Source: DATKJS01 sp964551995
GTDB lineage: Bacteria; Acidobacteriota; Aminicenantia; Aminicenantales; Saccharicenantaceae
Length of the DNA stretch: 64,000 nucleotides
Direction of reading: 5' to 3'
Assembly (NCBI GenBank): GCA_964551995.1
Contig: CAZKFD010000010.1
Location: 1-64,000 of the forward strand
The translations under genes were made by a program, and so were the position numbers. A model generated the notes under the pieces. That model searched no databases. It had not been told where the DNA came from and saw only the letters and a program-made list of their open reading frames with translations. Positions 43,762-54,048 of the stretch are shown here, one piece after another (the stretch's first letter is position 1; every line of letters starts with the position of its first letter).

Positions 43762-44993
43762 AGGTGAAGTTCGAGGTCGCGGAATCGGTGGAGTCGCTCC
43801 TCCACCACAAACTGCGAACCCTGCTCACTCTGCTCGGCATGATCTTCGGCGTGGGGGCCGTGATCGCCATGCTGAGCATCGGCCGGGGGGCCGAACGGGA
43901 GGCCCTGCAGCTCATCGACACCATGGGCTTGCGCAACATCATCGTCAAGGCGAAGGTCTTCGAGGAGAGCAAGCTCAAAGAGATCCGCGAGAACTCGCCG
44001 GGCCTGACTCTGCAGGACCTCAACGCGGCCCGCGAAACGCTGCCGTTCCTGAGTACCTACAGCGCGAGCAAGCAGGTCAAGATCTACGCCGTCGTCAGCC
44101 GGGCCGGCGAGAGCGACGCCGAGGTCTGGGGCGTGACCCCCACCTACCTCGGGATGGCCGACCTGGGGATGAGCGAGGGGCGCTTTCTGATTCCCTTCGA
44201 CGACCTCGTTTACGCCCACGTATGCGTGATCGGCTCGCGCGTCGCCCAGGTCCTGTTTCCGGGCGCGTCGCCCCTCGGCCAATACGTGAAGATCAATCAC
44301 GTCTGGATGACCGTCGTCGGGGTGCTGAAGGACAAGAACCTCCTCAAGGAGGAGTTCCAGGGGATCGCGCTCAAGGGCGAGCAGAACAACATCTATGTCC
44401 CGCTGCAAACGGCGCTGGACGTGTTCCGCTTCGGGAACTACGAGTCCGACCTCGACGAGTTCCGGGTGCAGCTCAAGACAAGCGTCTCGAGCGCCACGGC
44501 CGCGGCGACGCTGGCCCAGCTCATGAAGCGGCGCCACAAGGAGATCGACGATTATGAGATGATCGTGCCCGAGGCCTTGCTCGAGCAGCACCGCAAGACG
44601 CAGAACATCTTCACCATCGTCATGGCCTGCATCGCGGGCATCTCGCTCCTAGTCGGCGGGATCGGCATCATGAACATCATGCTGGCCACGGTGCTCGAGC
44701 GGACGAGGGAGATCGGACTGCGGCGGGCCCTGGGAGCGCGACAGAAGGATATCCGTCTTCAGTTCATCACCGAGACGGTTTCGATCTCCGCCGTCGGGGG
44801 GACGGCCGGGATCCTCTTCGGCTTCGCCCTGTCCATCCTCATCTCCGCGTTCACAGGCTGGCCCGTCGGCTGGACGTTCACCGCCGTGCTGCTCTCGTTT
44901 GTCGTCTGCACCGTCATCGGCCTGGCGTCCGGGATCTATCCCGCGCTCCAGGCCTCTCGTTTGGACCCGATCGAAGCGTTGCGGCACGATTGA
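43758..44993 (+). CDS. MacB/FtsX-type ABC permease
   Basis: The protein has 411 residues. The first helix is at about 18-40 (LRTLLTLLGMIFGVGAVIAMLSIGRGA). The large MacB-type periplasmic domain covers about 45-275 (VWGVTPTYLGMADLGMSEGRF). Three C-terminal helices make up the FtsX domain (IAGISLLVGGIGIMNIMLATVLERTREIGLRRALGA, followed by the closing IYPALQASRLDPIEALRHD motif). With the ATPase at 39321 it forms a MacAB-like exporter of peptides, lipids or lipoproteins. No outer-membrane channel is encoded here. Confidence 0.93.
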   Translation: MKVKFEVAESVESLLHHKLRTLLTLLGMIFGVGAVIAMLSIGRGAEREALQLIDTMGLRNIIVKAKVFEESKLKEIRENSPGLTLQDLNAARETLPFLSTYSASKQVKIYAVVSRAGESDAEVWGVTPTYLGMADLGMSEGRFLIPFDDLVYAHVCVIGSRVAQVLFPGASPLGQYVKINHVWMTVVGVLKDKNLLKEEFQGIALKGEQNNIYVPLQTALDVFRFGNYESDLDEFRVQLKTSVSSATAAATLAQLMKRRHKEIDDYEMIVPEALLEQHRKTQNIFTIVMACIAGISLLVGGIGIMNIMLATVLERTREIGLRRALGARQKDIRLQFITETVSISAVGGTAGILFGFALSILISAFTGWPVGWTFTAVLLSFVVCTVIGLASGIYPALQASRLDPIEALRHD

Positions 44994-45012
44994 GGCGCGC
45001 CGGGACCTCCGC

Positions 45013-47460
45013 TTATTTTTCGCCTCCGAAGCGGTACCGCAGGTTCACGGCGAACGTCCGGGGCGGGATCACGTGCGTGCCTCCGAAGACGGACTCGATA
45101 TTGTAGACGCCGGCCTGATTGAAAACGTTCAGCACTTGGACCTCGATCGACAGCGGGAGGCCGTGGCGGGATAGGTCGGCACCCGCCGAGAAATCCGCCA
45201 CCGTCCGCGCCTGGATACGGTTCGGGTCGAGGCCCGTCCCGCTGTGTACGACGATGTAGGGGACGGCCCACGAGTTGTCGGGGTCCGAGGCGATGTCCTG
45301 AGGCCCGACGTCGCAGACGAGGCCCGAGTCGTAACGGACGCTGCTGCCGACCCAGACGCCGCTCCGGCCGACGTTATAGAAGACCTCGAGTTGGGCCTGA
45401 AGCGCCTGGTCGTGGTCGATGAGGAACGGGCCCGAAGTGATCGTCGCGAGGTCCGCCTGGTCGAGGAAGAGGCCCCCGGCGTACGGCGGCCAATACTCGG
45501 CCCGGGTGTGGCCCAGAGACAGGAACCCCTCGAAACCGCGCGTCTGCGCCATGTCCAGGCGCACGTCCCAGCCGTTGTACCGGCCGGAGGAAAACGCGAT
45601 CGGGAAGACGATCCCGGTGTTCAGGAACTGGTCCTGATCGCCGGCTCCCGTCGATTGGCGCCACCAGAAATCCACGTCGAGGCGGGCGAAGCTGCCGAGC
45701 GCCTGTTGCAGCCCCACCGTGAAGGCATTCTGCCGCTCGCAAGGCACGAGCAGCTCCCCGCCTCCGAGCGCCCGGGACTGTTGCACGATGGGCGGGACGA
45801 GGGCCGCCGCCTCGGGCGAAGAACTCAACAGGATGTTTTCGTACTCCGGCGAATAGAGAATGCGGTTGTAAGAAGCGCGCAGGACTGTTCCCGTCTTCGG
45901 GATGAAGTAAGCCGCCCCCAGGCGAGGCTCCAGGGCGGACTCGCTTTCCGGGAGATTGTTGTAGTCGTATCGAACCCCCAGGTTGAGAGTGAGATTCTGA
46001 AGCTTGACGTTGTCCTCGACGTAGGCGGCGGCGTAGGTCCCGGTGCGCCGGCTCGAGAAATCGAAGAGCGAGCCGCCCCGGGTCAGGTCATACGGCGCGA
46101 GATTCGGGTTGTAGTCCGGCGAAGAGGGATCGTTCAAGGCGGGATCCGTGATTCCGAAGATAAAATGCTCGTCGATCGGGAACTCCTTGAGGACGGCGCC
46201 GGCCTTGATCTCGTGGGGCCCGTGGACCCAAGTGAAGGAGGGCGTCAGGCCGTAGTTGTCGAGCGTCCGGTCGGAGGAGGCCGTGACAGGAGTGTCGTTC
46301 GCCGAGGGGATGAGCTCGAATTTCGAGAAGCGCGCGAAGGCGATCAGGTCGAACGTCGCCGAGGGGGAGAAAACATGCGTCCAGCCGAGGTTGATGTTTT
46401 CGTCCTGGCTTTTTACGGTCTGATTCTGGCCGGCGGCTTCCTGCGTATAGGTGTTGGGCACGTCCCGGTTCGTCCCGCCGGCGAGGACCGTCAGCCGCAG
46501 CAGATCGGTCATCTTGGAGTTCGCATAATCCAGGCGCAGGAAGGCCCGACCGGTCTCGCCGACGTTGTGGAGGTTATCCGGGTTGACGGGGTCGAGGAAA
46601 CGGTCCGATCGCGAACCCGCGACCGTGGCGAAAAGGCCCCAGTTTTGGGACCCGCCGATCACGGACGCGCCCTCCTCGAATGTCCCGAAGCTCGAGAGGC
46701 CGCTCAGGAGCTCCGCCTCGAACGGCTTGCCGAGCCCGGATTTCGTCGTGAGGTTGATAACGGTCCCGATCTTCTCTCCGTATTCGGCCGGGACGTTCCC
46801 GTAGATGACCTCCATCGACTCCGCGATCCCGGGATCGATGGAGTCCGAAAATGTGAGGCCGGTTTGATCTGAGATCGTCTGTCCGTCGATCACGTACTCG
46901 CCCTGACTGTGCGCGCCCTGGAAATGATAGCGTCCGTTTTCGTCCTGGGCGAAGCCGGGTGTCGCCGTGATCAGCTCCGCCATGGCCAACGACAGGACAG
47001 GCGCGGGGGCACGTGCGATGTAGGACTGGTCCACGTCGACGTGAGAGGTGGACGTGTCAGTTTCGAGCTGACCGGCCGCCGGCTCGCCGCCAGTCACGAC
47101 AACCGTGGCCGAGACGGGGGCGGGCACAAGTTTGATCGTCACCTCGATGGGGGCTACGGACCGTACGGTCACCGTGATCAGGAACGGCGTGAATCCCTCG
47201 AGGGTCGCGTGCAGGTGATACGGGTTGAACGGGACATTATAAAAATCGAAGGAGCCGTCCGGCCCGCTCACGGTTTTCGACCTGTACCCGGTGATGTCGT
47301 TGTGCAAAAGCAGTTGCACGCCCCCGATCGGCGTTCCATCCGGGTCGACGACGTGACCGACGACCGTTCCCGAGGATTCGGCCGCAGCGGCGCCGGCCGC
47401 GAGAGCCGTCAGAAAGAAGATCAGGGCTGAGAAAGAGATGAGCGAAATAGACTTAGCCAT
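45013..47460 (-). CDS. TonB-dependent receptor with carboxypeptidase-regulatory-like N-terminus
   Basis: The protein has 815 residues; a signal peptide (1-27) precedes a carboxypeptidase-regulatory-like domain (about 30-115, GTVVGHVVDPDGTPIGGVQL), then a plug (about 120-250, ELITATPGFAQDENGRYHFQGAHSQGEYVIDGQ) and a 22-strand-type barrel. The last strand, FAVNLRYRFGGEK, carries the Phe of barrel proteins, followed by a short charged tail. It imports a bulky ligand through the outer membrane with TonB energy. The ligand is not readable. It is convergent with the exporter operon. Confidence 0.93.
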   Translation of the reverse strand: MAKSISLISFSALIFFLTALAAGAAAAESSGTVVGHVVDPDGTPIGGVQLLLHNDITGYRSKTVSGPDGSFDFYNVPFNPYHLHATLEGFTPFLITVTVRSVAPIEVTIKLVPAPVSATVVVTGGEPAAGQLETDTSTSHVDVDQSYIARAPAPVLSLAMAELITATPGFAQDENGRYHFQGAHSQGEYVIDGQTISDQTGLTFSDSIDPGIAESMEVIYGNVPAEYGEKIGTVINLTTKSGLGKPFEAELLSGLSSFGTFEEGASVIGGSQNWGLFATVAGSRSDRFLDPVNPDNLHNVGETGRAFLRLDYANSKMTDLLRLTVLAGGTNRDVPNTYTQEAAGQNQTVKSQDENINLGWTHVFSPSATFDLIAFARFSKFELIPSANDTPVTASSDRTLDNYGLTPSFTWVHGPHEIKAGAVLKEFPIDEHFIFGITDPALNDPSSPDYNPNLAPYDLTRGGSLFDFSSRRTGTYAAAYVEDNVKLQNLTLNLGVRYDYNNLPESESALEPRLGAAYFIPKTGTVLRASYNRILYSPEYENILLSSSPEAAALVPPIVQQSRALGGGELLVPCERQNAFTVGLQQALGSFARLDVDFWWRQSTGAGDQDQFLNTGIVFPIAFSSGRYNGWDVRLDMAQTRGFEGFLSLGHTRAEYWPPYAGGLFLDQADLATITSGPFLIDHDQALQAQLEVFYNVGRSGVWVGSSVRYDSGLVCDVGPQDIASDPDNSWAVPYIVVHSGTGLDPNRIQARTVADFSAGADLSRHGLPLSIEVQVLNVFNQAGVYNIESVFGGTHVIPPRTFAVNLRYRFGGEK

Positions 47461-47627
47461 GCTCAGTCCTCTTCCTCGAAATCAGGCCTAATTCCCATCA
47501 ACGGAAATACGGAACATAAATTCATAATTGCACCTCCTTGGCTGTCGGTTCCCTTGAGGCAAGCGGCACGGAAGACCGCCGCGGCGTTGCACGTCCGCCG
47601 GCGTATCCGCGCACCGTTTCGGAGGGA

Positions 47628-47891
47628 TCAGGCCGGAGGGGCCCGCGAGAGAAAGGGAGCGACCCTGAGGCATTCGTAGCGGATCGGCACATAGAGCGCC
47701 TCAGGCGCGGCGACGGGCAGCAGGCTCTCGAGAGCGTAAACCCCGCTGACCGCGGCCGGGAAATGGGCCGCCGCGCAGGCCGGGCAGTTGGGGTGATGGA
47801 TGCCGTCGGTGTGATGATGGAAGGCCATCGCGAACGTGGAGAGGCAGAAGACGAGCAGGAAGACAAGCGCGAACCCGCCCGTCCGTTTCAT
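47628..47891 (-). CDS. Small secreted His/Cys-rich protein
   Basis: The protein has 87 residues from the ATG at 47891. Residues 1-23 form a signal peptide. Directly after it come HHHTDGIHHPNCPACAAAHF, a cluster of histidines and a CPAC pair that would suit metal binding (the layout recalls DUF2946 copper-type proteins). The TonB receptor gene lies 167 bases downstream on the same strand, so a metal-related receptor is a reasonable but unproved reading. A sigma-70-type promoter is 60 bases upstream. Confidence 0.65.
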   Translation of the reverse strand: MKRTGGFALVFLLVFCLSTFAMAFHHHTDGIHHPNCPACAAAHFPAAVSGVYALESLLPVAAPEALYVPIRYECLRVAPFLSRAPPA

Positions 47892-47950
47892 GATGACCCG
47901 TCCCGCCTGCCGATGAGCGCCATGAATGTGATCCGCCATAAAACAATTCC

Positions 47951-47979
47951 ATTATGAAGGGTCGCGTCCGGCCTGTCAA
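47951..47979 (-). promoter_or_regulatory. Sigma-70-type promoter for the small secreted protein and TonB receptor
   Basis: On the minus strand: TTGACA (47979-47974), 17-base spacer, CATAAT (47956-47951). Confidence 0.7.
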
Positions 47980-48100
47980 CACGCGAGGCCCCGACCCTCA
48001 GCCTGTCCCGTCCCCCGGCGGGAGGCCGGACGGCGGTCTTTTGCGCGCCGCATGGCGCCGCGGTAAAATGGACTCGGATAACCCGGGAGCGGAGGGAAGA

Positions 48101-49087
48101 ATGGAACAGCGAGAACTGGGTCGGTCCGGACTGAGAGTTTCTGCCCTGGGCCTCGGCTGCATGGGGATGTCCGAATTCTACGGCCCGAGGGACGATCGCG
48201 AATCGGTCCGGACGATCCACAGGGCGATCGACCTCGGCATCACCTTCTTCGATACTGCGGACATGTACGGTCCCTTCGTCAATGAGGAGCTGGTCGGCCG
48301 GGCGCTGAGGCCGCACCGCAACGAAATCGTCATCGCCACCAAATTCGGCAACGTCCGGGGCCCGAATGGGGAACGCCTGGGCATCAGCGGAAAGCCGGAC
48401 TACGTCCGCCGGGCGTGCGAAGCGAGTCTGAGACGGCTCGGGATCGAGACGATCGACCTGTACTACCAGCACCGGGTGGACCCGGAGACGCCGATCGAAG
48501 ACACCGTCGGCGCCATGGCCGGGCTCGTCGAAGAGGGCAAGGCCCGGTTCCTCGGCCTGTCGGAGGCGGCCTCCGGGACCATCCGGAGAGCCCATAAGGT
48601 GCACGAGATCGCGGCGCTGCAGTCGGAGTATTCCCTGTGGACCCGCGACGTCGAGGCCGAGGTCCTGAAGACGTGTCGCGAGCTCGGGATCGGCTTTGTG
48701 GCCTACAGCCCTCTCGGCCGGGGGTTTCTCGCAGGCGCGATCAAGACCCCGGCCGCGCTCCACGAGACGGATTTCCGGAGAACAAACCCCCGCTTCCAGG
48801 AAGAGAACATGAAAAAGAACCTGGCGATCGTCGCCCGCATCGAGGGGATAGCCCGGCGCAAAGGCTGCACTCCCGCCCAGCTCGCCCTGGCCTGGCTGCT
48901 GGTGCAGGGCCGGGATGTCGTGCCCATTCCGGGGACGAAGCGCCGGACATATCTCGAGGAGGACGTGGGCGCCCTCGACGTCGCCCTGACCCCGGAGGAT
49001 CTGCGGGCGTTGGATGCAGCGGCGCCCGTAGGCGCCGCTTCGGGGGAGCGCTACCCGGAGCCGGCCATGCGCTCCGTGAACCGCTGA
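48101..49087 (+). CDS. Aldo/keto reductase (YajO/AKR13-like)
   Basis: The protein has 328 residues; GGAGGGAAGA precedes the ATG at 48101, preferred over the upstream in-frame ATG at 48068. It is a full TIM-barrel aldo/keto reductase: LGLGCMGMSEFYG, FFDTADMYG (catalytic Asp and Tyr), IATKFG (catalytic Lys), DLYYQHRVDP (His), and the C-terminal PIPGTKRRTYLEED NADPH-contact loop. It reduces carbonyls with NADPH; substrate unknown. It is monocistronic as far as can be seen. Confidence 0.93.
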   Translation: MEQRELGRSGLRVSALGLGCMGMSEFYGPRDDRESVRTIHRAIDLGITFFDTADMYGPFVNEELVGRALRPHRNEIVIATKFGNVRGPNGERLGISGKPDYVRRACEASLRRLGIETIDLYYQHRVDPETPIEDTVGAMAGLVEEGKARFLGLSEAASGTIRRAHKVHEIAALQSEYSLWTRDVEAEVLKTCRELGIGFVAYSPLGRGFLAGAIKTPAALHETDFRRTNPRFQEENMKKNLAIVARIEGIARRKGCTPAQLALAWLLVQGRDVVPIPGTKRRTYLEEDVGALDVALTPEDLRALDAAAPVGAASGERYPEPAMRSVNR

Positions 49088-49128
49088 TCGTCCGCGGGAC
49101 CGGCGCTCCTCCGCTCTTTCACATAATC

Positions 49129-49156
49129 TTGACAAATTCTTGACCGAATCCTGACA
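49129..49156. repeat. Three 11-bp direct repeats, Pho-box-like
   Basis: TTGACA (49129), TTGACC (49140) and CTGACA (49151) recur every 11 bases. On the minus strand they read TTGTCA/CGGTCA/TTGTCA with N5 between, the layout of OmpR/PhoB-type sites. They lie about 155 bases before the lipoprotein start at 49310. Confidence 0.45.
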
Positions 49157-49309
49157 ACTCCGCCTCGGCCCAGACCTACTTTTCTGGCGATGCGACGCTC
49201 CGATAAGAAACCCAAGGCCCCGGCCCGCCCATTGGCGGGCCCCAGGAAAAAAGGGGACCGGCGTTTTTTCGAAAGACTCTGTTATCCTTTCGTGGGAAGG
49301 GGGAATCCA

Positions 49310-50968
49310 ATGAATTGCCGAAAGTCCATTTGTCTCATTCTCATCGCCGCCTTTGTCCAGCTTACCGTGTCCTGCGTCGGCACGTCGAGTTACACTCCCG
49401 AACAGATGAAGCAGCCGGGGAAGAATTACCAGATCGTGCGCGTCCTCAAGAAATTGGGTGAAATCGTCGACTTCGACAAAGACAATCCCGCCGTTCTCGC
49501 CGGAAATGAAATCCGCGGCTCGAGCCGGGTCCGGGTAAAGGCGGAAGGCACGACGATCACGAGAGGAGGCGAGGTGTACATCGTTAAGACCATGGATGGC
49601 GTGACCTACAAGGCGGAGACATACCGGCGGGACGGGGACGCCTATGTCTTGACGACGAAATCGACGATGTCGATCCCCCTTTCGGACGTCTCGCTCGTCT
49701 GGACCCGCGAGTCGAACGGGGTGGGAACGGCGCTCGTCATCGTCGGAGGGGTGCTCGCCGTTTCCGCCATTGTGCTGGTCATCGCCGCCCTGACCAAGCA
49801 GTCCTGTCCCTTTCTTTATTCCGCGGGGAACGCCGGCTTCACTCTCGAGGGGGAGCTCTACAGCGGGGCGATTTTCAAGGGAACCGAGCGCCGCGATTTC
49901 CTGAAGCTCCACTCCCTCGCGGCCGGACCCGACGGCTATGTCCTGAGGATCGCCAACGAAGCCGATGAGACCCAATACACCGACGAAATGACCTTGGTGG
50001 CCGTCGACCACCCGAAGGACGTCGGCGTCTATGCCGGATCCGACGGCATCATCCACACCGTCCGCTCTCCCCAGACCGCTCTCTCCGCCGTGGATTTCGA
50101 AGAGCGCGATTACACCCCGCTCCTCTCCGCACCCGACGGCCGGATGTGGAGCTCGAACCCTTTCGGCAAAGACCCTGAAAATCCCGCCCATTGGAGGTCC
50201 GGCCTGATCATCCGTTTTCCGAGGGCCGAGGGCGCCCGGACGGCCAAGCTCATCGTCCGGATCGGCAACACCTATTGGGCCGACCAGGCTTTCGGAAACC
50301 TGATGGCCATGATGGGCGGGATAATGCCTTCCTGGTACCGGCAATCAGAGCAGAATCCTGACATCCGGGAGAGGGCGGATAAATTCATGAGCGACGAAGG
50401 GATCGGCCTGAAGGTCCAAGTCCTGGGCCGTGAAGGCTGGCGGGACCCTGGATTCTTTTACCCCACTGGGCCCTTCGGCATCAAGGACGACATCATGGTC
50501 CTGCCTCTTGAAAACACGCCAAGCGACAGCCTGACGGTTCGGCTGCAGGGCGGCACCTTTTTCTGGATGATCGACTATGCGGCTGTCGATTACACCGCGG
50601 ACGTGCCCGTGGAGGCCCGCGAGCTGGCCCCGGACAGCGCCGTTGACGACGGCGGCAGGGATGCGCGAGCGTCCCTCCTCAGGACCGACGGCGACTATTT
50701 CGTCATGCCGGAGCCGGGCGGATGTGCCCTCGTCAAGTATCCTGCCCCGCCGCTCCGGCACGGGATGGAACGGTCGTTTTTCTTGAGGTCCACGGGCTAT
50801 TATACGATCCACCCGAGGGCGACGGGGTCTCCAGACCTGGCCAAACTGCTGGCGATCCAAGAGAATCCGGATCTCTTCCTGAAGTTTTCCCTTCAGGAGA
50901 TCCAGAAGAGGTTCCTGGCGGCGGCCGGCACCGGGGGCGCCCCCGCCGCGGCCCGCACTGGCCGCTGA
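49310..50968 (+). CDS. Large lipoprotein of unknown function
   Basis: The protein has 552 residues; AAGGGGGA precedes the ATG at 49310 and the lipobox is LTVSC at about residues 18-22. A domain of about residues 40-130 has strand-rich sequence (KAEGTTITRGGEVYIVKTMDG). A single membrane helix (VGTALVIVGGVLAVSAIVLVIAALT, about 143-168) follows, then a beta-rich body containing FTLEGELYSGAIFKGTERRDFLKL. A lipid anchor plus an internal helix is unusual. I do not recognise the family. Confidence 0.7.
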   Translation: MNCRKSICLILIAAFVQLTVSCVGTSSYTPEQMKQPGKNYQIVRVLKKLGEIVDFDKDNPAVLAGNEIRGSSRVRVKAEGTTITRGGEVYIVKTMDGVTYKAETYRRDGDAYVLTTKSTMSIPLSDVSLVWTRESNGVGTALVIVGGVLAVSAIVLVIAALTKQSCPFLYSAGNAGFTLEGELYSGAIFKGTERRDFLKLHSLAAGPDGYVLRIANEADETQYTDEMTLVAVDHPKDVGVYAGSDGIIHTVRSPQTALSAVDFEERDYTPLLSAPDGRMWSSNPFGKDPENPAHWRSGLIIRFPRAEGARTAKLIVRIGNTYWADQAFGNLMAMMGGIMPSWYRQSEQNPDIRERADKFMSDEGIGLKVQVLGREGWRDPGFFYPTGPFGIKDDIMVLPLENTPSDSLTVRLQGGTFFWMIDYAAVDYTADVPVEARELAPDSAVDDGGRDARASLLRTDGDYFVMPEPGGCALVKYPAPPLRHGMERSFFLRSTGYYTIHPRATGSPDLAKLLAIQENPDLFLKFSLQEIQKRFLAAAGTGGAPAAARTGR

Positions 50969-51160
50969 AGGGAAAAACCCGACCAGGCGTGCGGTCTTCC
51001 GCGCGGGGCCCGGGTCCGGAAGGGGAGGCCGGGGGCGGTCAGACAGGAGCCGCCGAAACCTCTCCATCTAAATTTTATCCCTGTTTAATGCTATGATAGA
51101 TCGTGGTATCGCGCAAAGAAACTCGAAGAGAGGATCGACCGTGAGAGCCACAGAGGAGAA

Positions 51161-52234
51161 ATGGACGTGAGAAAATGCCGTGAACTTTTGCCATTGTACC
51201 GGGCTGCGGCCGCGGTCCTGCTGCTCGGCCTGATCGCCCTCGTCGGCGGGTGCGGCGGGTCGGGAAACGCAAAACAAATCATGACGGCGTTCGCCGGGTA
51301 CTATAACAACGGCACGAACGACATCCCCTGCTATTGGGTCGGGACGACCCGGACCGATCTCACGGGCGTGAGCGGGCACAACGCCTACGCCTATTCCCCG
51401 GCGGTTATAGACAGTGGGACGGTCTATACGGCTGGCTACTACTACGACGGCACCAAAGAAGTCCCCTGCTACTGGGCCGGGACGGCGCGCACGGACCTCC
51501 CCGGAGACGGGGTCGACAACGCCTTCGCGTTTGCCATCACCGTGTCCGGCGGCACGGTCTATACGGCCGGCTATTATTGGGACGGGGTCAAGGAGATTCC
51601 GTGCTACTGGACGGGGACGACGCGCACCGACCTTGCCGGCGACGGCGTGCACAGCGCCAACGCGTATTCGGTCGCCGTTTCCGGCGGCGTCGTCTACACG
51701 GCCGGCTACTACAATAACGGGACGATCGACATTCCGTGCTACTGGACGGGGACGACGCGCACCGACCTCGCGGGGGACGGCGTCGACAGCGCAAGCGCCT
51801 ATTCGGTCGCGGTCTCCGAAGGGACGGTCTACACGGCGGGGAGTTACTACGACGGCGAGAAGTACATTCCGTGCTACTGGACGGAGACGACGTGCACCGA
51901 CCTCGCGGGGGACGGCATCCATAACGCGTATACGTCCGCGATCGCGATCTCGGGCGTGTCGGTCTACACGTCCGGATACTACAACAACGGCCTCATCGAT
52001 ATCCCCTGCTATTGGACCGGAATCTACCGCACCGACCTCGCGGGCAACGGCACGAACAACGCCTTCGCGGTCACGCTGGTCGTGACCGGGCTTACCGTCA
52101 CGGCGGCTGGGTTCTATTCCGACGGAACGAAATTCATTCCCTGCTACTGGACCGATACGGTCCGCACCGACCTCGCCGGCGACGGCGTCCACAGCGCCGA
52201 GGTGCTGTCCGCGTTCTGGTGGTGGTGGGACTAG
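51161..52234 (+). CDS. Lipoprotein of seven 46-residue repeats
   Basis: The protein has 357 residues; GAGGAGAA lies just before the ATG. The lipobox is LVGGC near residue 31. From residue 45 the protein is seven tandem repeats of about 46 residues with core AGYYNNGTxDIPCYWTGTTR, then TDLAGDGVxSAxAYSVAV; each repeat keeps one Cys-Tyr-Trp. Repeats 3 and 4 are nearly identical at the DNA level, a sign of recent duplication. It ends in WWWWD. Beta-propeller-like folding is a guess from repeat number and length. Surface exposure is likely. The ABC-2 exporter genes start 30 bases later. Confidence 0.75.
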   Translation: MDVRKCRELLPLYRAAAAVLLLGLIALVGGCGGSGNAKQIMTAFAGYYNNGTNDIPCYWVGTTRTDLTGVSGHNAYAYSPAVIDSGTVYTAGYYYDGTKEVPCYWAGTARTDLPGDGVDNAFAFAITVSGGTVYTAGYYWDGVKEIPCYWTGTTRTDLAGDGVHSANAYSVAVSGGVVYTAGYYNNGTIDIPCYWTGTTRTDLAGDGVDSASAYSVAVSEGTVYTAGSYYDGEKYIPCYWTETTCTDLAGDGIHNAYTSAIAISGVSVYTSGYYNNGLIDIPCYWTGIYRTDLAGNGTNNAFAVTLVVTGLTVTAAGFYSDGTKFIPCYWTDTVRTDLAGDGVHSAEVLSAFWWWWD

Positions 52235-52264
52235 CGCCGGGCGCCCCGCCGGCCGGAGATCGAC

Positions 52265-53244
<980 letters not shown>

Positions 53245-53248
<4 letters not shown>

Positions 53249-54048
53249 GAGGGCTCGCCGACCTTTACCTCCAGCAGCTCAAGACCGGCATCGCCTCGAT
53301 GCTCCAGTACCGCGCGACCCTGGTCATCTGGCTCATCGGCAGCGTCCTGGAGCCGCTCATCTATCTCGTCGTCTGGTCAACCGTTTCCCGGTCGAGCGGC
53401 GGAGCGGTCGGCGGGTACGGGGCCCGCGATTTCGCCGCCTACTACATCGTTCTGATGCTCGTCAATCAGGCGACGCACACGTGGGTGATGTACGAGTTCG
53501 ACTACCGGATCCGGGAAGGAATGTTCTCGGCAATCCTCCTCCATCCCGTTCATCCCGTGCACGCGGACATCGCGGACAACCTCTCCTCAAAGGTCGTGAC
53601 CCTGCCGTTTATGGCCGCGGCGGCGTGCGGCCTGGCCGTCCTCTTCCATCCGGCGTTCCACTTCGCCTGGAGCGCGGCCGCGGCCTTTGTCCCCGCGCTC
53701 GTCCTGGCCTTCCTGCTGCGGTTCCTCGTGGACTGGACGGTCGCCCTGGCGGCCTTTTGGACGACCCGCGTCACGGCCATCAACCAAATCCACTTCATGG
53801 CCGTGCTCTTTTTCTCCGGTCAGATCGCCCCGCTCGCCGTGCTCCCGCGCCCGCTTCAGGTCGCGGCCACGGTCCTGCCCTTCCGCTGGACCATCGGCTT
53901 TCCGGTGGAGCTGGCCCTCGGGCGGCTGACGCCGGCGCAGATCCTCTCCGGGTTCGGGGCCCAGGCCGGATGGCTCCTCGCCGCGGCGGCGATCCTGAGG
54001 TTCGCCTGGCGCGCGAGCGTGAAAAGATATTCGGCGGTGGGCGCGTGA
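53245..54048 (+). CDS. ABC-2 permease subunit 1
   Basis: The protein has 267 residues with six membrane helices, from a TTG that overlaps the ATPase stop by TTGA; AGGAGG lies 4 bases upstream. N-terminal LYLQQLKTGIASMLQYRATLVIWLIGS and inner segments belong to the ABC-2 (ABC2_membrane_4/6) group. It forms a heteromeric channel with the next gene; the stop overlaps its start. Confidence 0.87.

Noticed and set aside
47888..50344. 818-codon open frame on the minus strand
   Set aside because: Antisense of the aldo/keto reductase and the lipoprotein genes, which have ribosome sites and recognised motifs.
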